From Streptomyces noursei (lineage in GTDB: Bacteria > Actinomycetota > Actinomycetes > Streptomycetales > Streptomycetaceae): DNA of 64,000 nucleotides. The translations under genes were made by a program, and so were the position numbers. Positions 60,134 through 64,000 of this stretch are shown in pieces; position 1 is the stretch's first letter; the number at the start of each line of letters is the position of its first letter. Under the pieces are notes generated by a model. The model was given only the letters and a program-made list of their open reading frames with translations, made no database searches and had not been told where the DNA came from. The DNA lies in contig NZ_CP070326.1 of NCBI RefSeq assembly GCF_016917755.1, positions 8,370,001-8,434,000 of the forward strand. The letters are read 5' to 3'.

Positions 60134-61432
60134 ATGATCACCAGAACGATCAGCAAACGGATCACCAGAAGAAGGCTGGCGGCCGGGGTCTGCGGGTTGC
60201 TCGCCGCGATGACGGTCGGGCTGTCGCCCACCCCGGCCAGCGCCGGCGAACCCGTCCCGGGGGCCGCCCCCAAGGTGGAGTTGACCCTCGACGTCAGCGG
60301 CTCGATGCGGGCCCGGGACATCGACGGGCAGAGCCGGATGGCCGCGGCGAAGCAGGCGTTCAACGAGGTGTTGGACGCCGTGCCGAAGGACGTCCAGCTC
60401 GGCATACGGACGCTCGGCGCCACCTATCCCGGCGACGACCGGCAGGTCGGCTGCAAGGACACCAAGCTGCTCTACCCGGTCGGGCCGCTCGACCGGACCG
60501 AGGCCAAGACCGCGGTGGCCACGCTCGCGCCCACCGGCTGGACGCCGATCGGCCCGGCCCTGCAGGCCGCGGCCGAGGACCTCAAGGGCGGCGACGGCCA
60601 GCGCCGGATCGTCCTGATCACCGACGGCGAGGACACCTGCCAGCCGCTCGACCCCTGTCAGGTGGCCCGGGACATCGCCGCCCAGGGCATCCACCTCACC
60701 GTCGACACCCTCGGGCTGCTGCCGGACGCCAAGACCCGCAGCCAGCTGAGCTGCATCGCCGAGGCGACCGGCGGCACCTACACCTCGGTGCAGCACACCA
60801 ACCAACTCCGCGACCGCGTCCACCAGTTGGTGGACCGCACGGCCCATCGGGTGGCCACCCCGGTGAAGGTCCAGGGCGCCGCGGAGTGCGCCAGTGCCCC
60901 GGAGCTCAAGCCGGGCCTGTACAACGACCGCGAGAAGTTCGCCGAGCACCGCTGGTACCGGGTGGACGTCAAGCCGGGCCAGGAACTGCGCGCTTCGGTG
61001 AGCATCGGCGCGGACCGCGCGGTCAACAACGACTACGGGGTGCTGCTGCGGGCCTCGACCCAGCACGGCCGGGAGATCGTCCGCGGCTCGGAGGCCGGTG
61101 ACGGCCGGACCGACGTCGTCTCCACCGGGCTGCGCTACGCCAAGTCCGAGGTCGCTTCCTCGGACGACGCCGCCAAGGACGCGCCCGAGACGGTCTGCCT
61201 CCAGGTCAGCAACTCCTTCGCGGCGGGCCCCTCGGTCAAGACCGAACCGGGCCTGCCGGTGGAGCTGGCCGTGGACCTCGTCGACGGTCCGCACAACGCC
61301 TCCGACGTCGCCTCCTTCGGCCTCGGCCGGGGCTGGTGGCTGCTCGGTGCCCTGGTGGTCGCCGGGTTCCTGGGCGGCCTGGTGTGGGGCTGGATCTCCC
61401 GTTGGCGCATCACCGTCTGGAGGACCAACTGA
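60134..61432 (+). CDS. VWA-domain surface protein with C-terminal membrane anchor
   Basis: 432 residues. A signal peptide (RRRLAAGVCGLLAAMTVGLS, cleavage near ASAGEP) precedes a von Willebrand A domain with a MIDAS motif: VELTLDVSGSMRARDIDGQS (DxSxS), then GWTPIGPALQ (Thr) and VLITDGEDTC (Asp). A second beta-rich domain (HRWYRVDVKPGQELRASVSI) and a C-terminal TM helix (GWWLLGALVVAGFLGGLVWG) with basic tail follow. Expected at the outer membrane face, binding ligands via a divalent metal. ATG 60134. Its stop codon overlaps the next start (TGATG), so the pair is coupled. Confidence 0.88.
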   Translation: MITRTISKRITRRRLAAGVCGLLAAMTVGLSPTPASAGEPVPGAAPKVELTLDVSGSMRARDIDGQSRMAAAKQAFNEVLDAVPKDVQLGIRTLGATYPGDDRQVGCKDTKLLYPVGPLDRTEAKTAVATLAPTGWTPIGPALQAAAEDLKGGDGQRRIVLITDGEDTCQPLDPCQVARDIAAQGIHLTVDTLGLLPDAKTRSQLSCIAEATGGTYTSVQHTNQLRDRVHQLVDRTAHRVATPVKVQGAAECASAPELKPGLYNDREKFAEHRWYRVDVKPGQELRASVSIGADRAVNNDYGVLLRASTQHGREIVRGSEAGDGRTDVVSTGLRYAKSEVASSDDAAKDAPETVCLQVSNSFAAGPSVKTEPGLPVELAVDLVDGPHNASDVASFGLGRGWWLLGALVVAGFLGGLVWGWISRWRITVWRTN

Positions 61433-62298
61433 TGTGGAGCGTACGTAACGTGACGGCCCGTGCGGTGCGGGCGGCCGGGCTGCTGGCGAGCGCCGCAGCC
61501 CTGGCGTTCGCCGGCGGCGTGGCCGGGGCGGGCGCGGCCGTCGCCGACAGCCCGAGCCCGAGTGCCGGCGCGAGCGAGGGCGGGGACGCCGCCAAGGGCC
61601 CCACGGAGGCCGGCACGTCCTTCCGCACCGCGACCCCGATCGCGCTGGACCAGCGGGCCACCGCCAGCGCCTCCACCGGTGACTACCTGTACTGGGTGCT
61701 GCCGGCCGACACCGGTCAACGGGTCACCGTCAAGGCCAAGGTGACCCTGCCGGAGACCGCCCGGCACGGCGCGGCCACCTGGCAGCTGGACGTCTACGAC
61801 GGGCTGCGCCGCCGCCAGGCGTGCCAGTACGGCGTGACGACCAAGGCGGCGGCCAAGGACGCCGGGACGGTCGAGCTGTCCTGCACGCTGCGCACGGTGC
61901 GCGGCTGGGCGGAGCAGTGGGCGAACGACCCGCTGCCGGGCAACTACTACATCCGGCTGACCGTGGTCGGTCTGTCCCAGGAGGACCTGGGGCAGCCGGT
62001 GCAGACCGAGGTCGTGGCGTCCGCGACCGACACGGGCGGCGCCCAGGCAGTGGACGGCAAGCTGTCCGCCCCGCTGGTGCCGGGCGCCGGCACGGCGTCG
62101 CCCACACCGCAGCCGAGCGCGTCGGCGCAGCAGCAGGCGGCGGAAGGGGCGCCGGACGGCGGCTGGTCCTCGGGCCGGTGGTCGGACCGCTGGGTGTGGA
62201 CCGCGGTGGGCGGTGTGCTGGCGGCGCTGGCGGGCGTCGGCGGCTACCGCATGACGCGCGGGTCGGGCCGGCCGGCGCACCTGCCGCCGGGCGCCTGA
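61432..62298 (+). CDS. Membrane-anchored partner of the VWA protein
   Basis: 288 residues. A signal peptide (AVRAAGLLASAAALAFAGGV, cleavage near AVADSPS) is followed by a beta-rich domain: SFRTATPIALDQRATASAST, GDYLYWVLPADTGQRVTVKA, WQLDVYDGLRRRQACQYGVT, NDPLPGNYYIRLTVVGLSQE. A Pro/Ser/Gln linker, one TM helix (WVWTAVGGVLAALAGVGGY) and a basic tail end it. The plan (beta domain like the second domain of the VWA protein) suggests the two form a surface complex. The ATG overlaps the VWA stop codon. No characterised family recognised. Confidence 0.75.
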   Translation: MWSVRNVTARAVRAAGLLASAAALAFAGGVAGAGAAVADSPSPSAGASEGGDAAKGPTEAGTSFRTATPIALDQRATASASTGDYLYWVLPADTGQRVTVKAKVTLPETARHGAATWQLDVYDGLRRRQACQYGVTTKAAAKDAGTVELSCTLRTVRGWAEQWANDPLPGNYYIRLTVVGLSQEDLGQPVQTEVVASATDTGGAQAVDGKLSAPLVPGAGTASPTPQPSASAQQQAAEGAPDGGWSSGRWSDRWVWTAVGGVLAALAGVGGYRMTRGSGRPAHLPPGA

Positions 62299-62326
62299 GC
62301 GGACCGGTGGAGGTGCCGGGCGGTCG

Positions 62327-62350
62327 CGGTGGGGCTCCCCCGCCCCACCG
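62327..62350. terminator. Hairpin after the VWA operon
   Basis: CGGTGGGGC and GCCCCACCG pair perfectly around TCCCCC; outer GGGCGG/CCGCCC arms extend the structure to about 62318-62359. It begins 29 bp after the stop codon. Confidence 0.7.
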
Positions 62351-62497
62351 GGGCCGCCCGGCCGGCGGAACCCACTCGTCCGGAAGCTGCCGGGCGCAAT
62401 CGGCAACCTCGCGGCGGGAATCGCCCTCACTAGGGACGACAGCAGTACGCTCCGCGGGCCCGATCGGGCCCGCCCCATGTCCGTGGAGGATTTCTCA

Positions 62498-62938
62498 GTG
62501 AAGCCAGCCCGTCCCGTCCGCCGGGTCGCCGGCACCGCCGCCACCGCCCTGCTGCTGGCCGCCGGTGCCGTCGGCGCCCTGGCCTCCCCGGCCGTCGCCA
62601 AGGCCAACTCGATCGCCGTCGGCAAGGTCGCGCTCGGCGCCGGCCGCCCCGCGGTCGTCACGGCCGAGATCACCTACTCCTGCGACCCGGGGTCGACCGT
62701 CCACCTGGCGACCACCGCGACCGGCCTGGTCTCCAAGGGCCACCACAAGGCCGTGGCCACCGGAACGCTCGCGAACAAGAAGCTGCGGTGCGACGCCCGG
62801 AACCACATCGTCCGGCTGGTCCTGCACCCCAAGCCCGGTTCGGTGTTCCACAAGAAGCAGCGCGTCGTGATCGAGGCGGCCGTCGTCACCCCGCGCGGCG
62901 CCCACTACGCGGACGCTACCAAGGCCGTCACCCTCTGA
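62498..62938 (+). CDS. Small secreted hypothetical protein, 146 aa
   Basis: GTG 62498 has GGAGGA 7 bp upstream. A signal peptide (RVAGTAATALLLAAGAVGAL, cleavage near AVAKAN) is followed by a beta-rich domain (SIAVGKVALGAGRPAVVTAE, ITYSCDPGSTVHLATTATGL, KLRCDARNHIVRLVLHPKPG, RVVIEAAVVTPRGAHYADAT). Two Cys can make one disulfide across the sandwich. I recognise no named family; a wall- or medium-localised protein is inferred. Confidence 0.75.
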   Translation: MKPARPVRRVAGTAATALLLAAGAVGALASPAVAKANSIAVGKVALGAGRPAVVTAEITYSCDPGSTVHLATTATGLVSKGHHKAVATGTLANKKLRCDARNHIVRLVLHPKPGSVFHKKQRVVIEAAVVTPRGAHYADATKAVTL

Positions 62939-62995
62939 TCCGGCCCTGCGGCGGCCCTGCGGGCGCGGGAGCCGCCGCAGGTGTAGAGAAGAGGT

Positions 62996-64000
62996 ATGCG
63001 CGTCCGGCGCGGTCCGCTCCGCGAAGGCGGGCCCTGGCGGCTGAGCCACGGGCTGGTCGCCCTGCCGCTCGCCCTGATCGTGGCGGTCACCGCGCTGGAC
63101 ATCAGCTCGCCCACCACCATCCACCTGGGCCCGTTCCTGGTCGCGGCGCCGGCCCTCACCGCCGCGTTCGCGGGAGCCCGCCTCACCGGGGCCATCGGTG
63201 CCCTGGCGGTGGCCGCCCAGATCCTCATCGGCCATCTGCACGGCGGGCTGACGACCGCCAACCACGAGGCGCAGATCGCCGCGCTCTTCGTGCTCTCGGT
63301 GCTGGTCACGGTCTTCCGCTACGCCCGCGACCGGCACCAGCGGCAGCTGAGCCAGGTCCGGTCGGTGGCGGTGGCGGCCCAGCAGGTGCTGCTGTGGCCG
63401 CTGCCGCACCGGATCGGCCGGCTGCGCATCGAGTCGGCGTACATCGCGGCGGAGCAGGAGGCCGAGATCGGCGGCGACCTGTACGCGGCGGTGCCGGTGC
63501 CGGGCGGCACCCGCCTGGTGATCGGGGACGTGCGCGGCAAGGGCCTGCCCGCGATCGGGGAGGCCGCGGTGCTGATCGGGGCGTTCCGGGGCTCGGCCTA
63601 CCGGAACCTGCCGCTGCCGGCGATCGCGGCGCACCTGGGCAATTCGGTGTTCTGGAACCTCGCGCACGCCCCCGAGGAGTACTCGGAGTCCTTCGTGACC
63701 GCCGTGGTCCTGGACGTCTTCGACGACGGACCGCGCATCGAGATGGTCAACTGCGGGCACCCCCCGCCCCTGGTGCTGCGGAACGGGCGGGTCCGGCCGC
63801 TGGAGGTCACCGAGCCGGCGCTGCCGCTCGGACTGACCGCGCCGCTGGAGAGCGACTACAAGCTGGAGAGCTTCGCGTTCGGGCCGGACGAGGTGCTGCT
63901 GCTGTACACGGACGGGGTGATCGAGACCCGGAACCGCTCGGGCGCGTTCTATCCGCTGACCGACCGGCTGGCCCAGTGGAACGAGCCCGACCCGGCCGCG
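62996..64000 (+). CDS. Membrane-bound SpoIIE-type PP2C phosphatase (cut by window end)
   Basis: At least 335 residues from ATG 62996 (GAGGT just upstream). The first ~110 residues contain about four hydrophobic segments (GLVALPLALIVAVTALDISS, LGPFLVAAPALTAAFAGARL, GAIGALAVAAQILIGHLHGG, QIAALFVLSVLVTVFRYARD). A PPM/SpoIIE phosphatase domain follows: AEQEAEIGGDLYAAVPVPGG, LVIGDVRGKGLPAIGEAAVL, VNCGHPPPLVLRNG, VLLLYTDGVIETRN. The metal-binding Asp residues (GGDxY, GDVRGKG, YTDG) are present. Expected role: dephosphorylating anti-anti-sigma factors in response to a membrane signal. The end is beyond the window. Confidence 0.9.
   Translation, partial: MRVRRGPLREGGPWRLSHGLVALPLALIVAVTALDISSPTTIHLGPFLVAAPALTAAFAGARLTGAIGALAVAAQILIGHLHGGLTTANHEAQIAALFVLSVLVTVFRYARDRHQRQLSQVRSVAVAAQQVLLWPLPHRIGRLRIESAYIAAEQEAEIGGDLYAAVPVPGGTRLVIGDVRGKGLPAIGEAAVLIGAFRGSAYRNLPLPAIAAHLGNSVFWNLAHAPEEYSESFVTAVVLDVFDDGPRIEMVNCGHPPPLVLRNGRVRPLEVTEPALPLGLTAPLESDYKLESFAFGPDEVLLLYTDGVIETRNRSGAFYPLTDRLAQWNEPDPAA

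Overview
The window is high-GC actinobacterial DNA that looks like a Streptomyces chromosome. Codon usage is strongly GC3-biased, GTG and TTG starts are common, Shine-Dalgarno sites are AGGAGG-like, and the families fit the genus (GAF/SpoIIE phosphatases, GlxA/AraC regulators, Tat-exported DyP peroxidase, Y4yA enzyme, GIDE protein, cysteine-attenuator leader peptide). I saw no rRNA, tRNA, complete insertion sequence, CRISPR array or replication origin. The many broken genes suggest a chromosomal arm; that is inference. The species is not identified.

Left part (1-23 kb): accessory genes with several decayed loci. A protein tail and a broken FrsA-like esterase come first, then a GAF/SpoIIE phosphatase, a hypothetical protein, an AAA ATPase, a CbrC remnant, a GNAT acetyltransferase, a frameshifted gene and an APC permease. 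Next are an ArsR-like regulator divergent from an erythromycin-esterase-family gene, a secreted Gly/Asp/Cys repeat protein, a coupled DJ-1/PfpI plus GlxA pair, a BlaI-type repressor, a second GlxA/AraC regulator divergent from an isochorismatase hydrolase, a DHA2 exporter, an SDR divergent from a LysR regulator, and two envelope or secreted proteins. A hydrolase and a MarR gene were both beheaded by what looks like one deletion. A membrane protein with a Gly-Cys-His tail closes the section.

Middle (23-35 kb): a rifamycin-resistance relic. A palindrome resembling the rifamycin-associated element precedes an N-terminal stub of a rifamycin-type glycosyltransferase, which overlaps a rifampin phosphotransferase gene carrying one extra G in a G7 run. 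Three or four gene fragments follow. Then come a HEAT-repeat protein, a VanZ-like protein, a cytochrome P450, a GST-fold protein with an upstream cysteine-attenuator leader peptide, and a Cys-less Rrf2 regulator. A 5 x 26-bp direct-repeat array separates the Rrf2 gene from an SfnB-like flavin enzyme.

Iron and surface section (36-55 kb): efeB and a fused efeUO gene lie behind an iron box. A second, translationally coupled efeO-efeB pair without a permease lies about 12 kb away. The palindrome CTACA-N4-TGTAG occurs upstream of efeUO and again upstream of a COG4705 membrane protein beside the second pair. Between them are a PASTA-like secreted protein, an NfeD-flotillin pair, a cutinase/PE-PPE-like secreted hydrolase, TetR and PucR regulators, a truncated GIDE protein and a secreted phosphoesterase with a possible PHO box.

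Right end (54-64 kb): a SAM methyltransferase, then the most interesting locus. Three tightly coupled PLP genes encode a Y4yA-family fold-III enzyme, a cysteine-synthase-like enzyme fused to a rhodanese, and a cysteine-desulfurase-like aminotransferase. I do not know their product; a sulfur- or diamino-acid-linked pathway is inferred. The window closes with a VWA-domain surface operon, a small secreted protein and a second membrane-bound SpoIIE phosphatase cut by the window edge.
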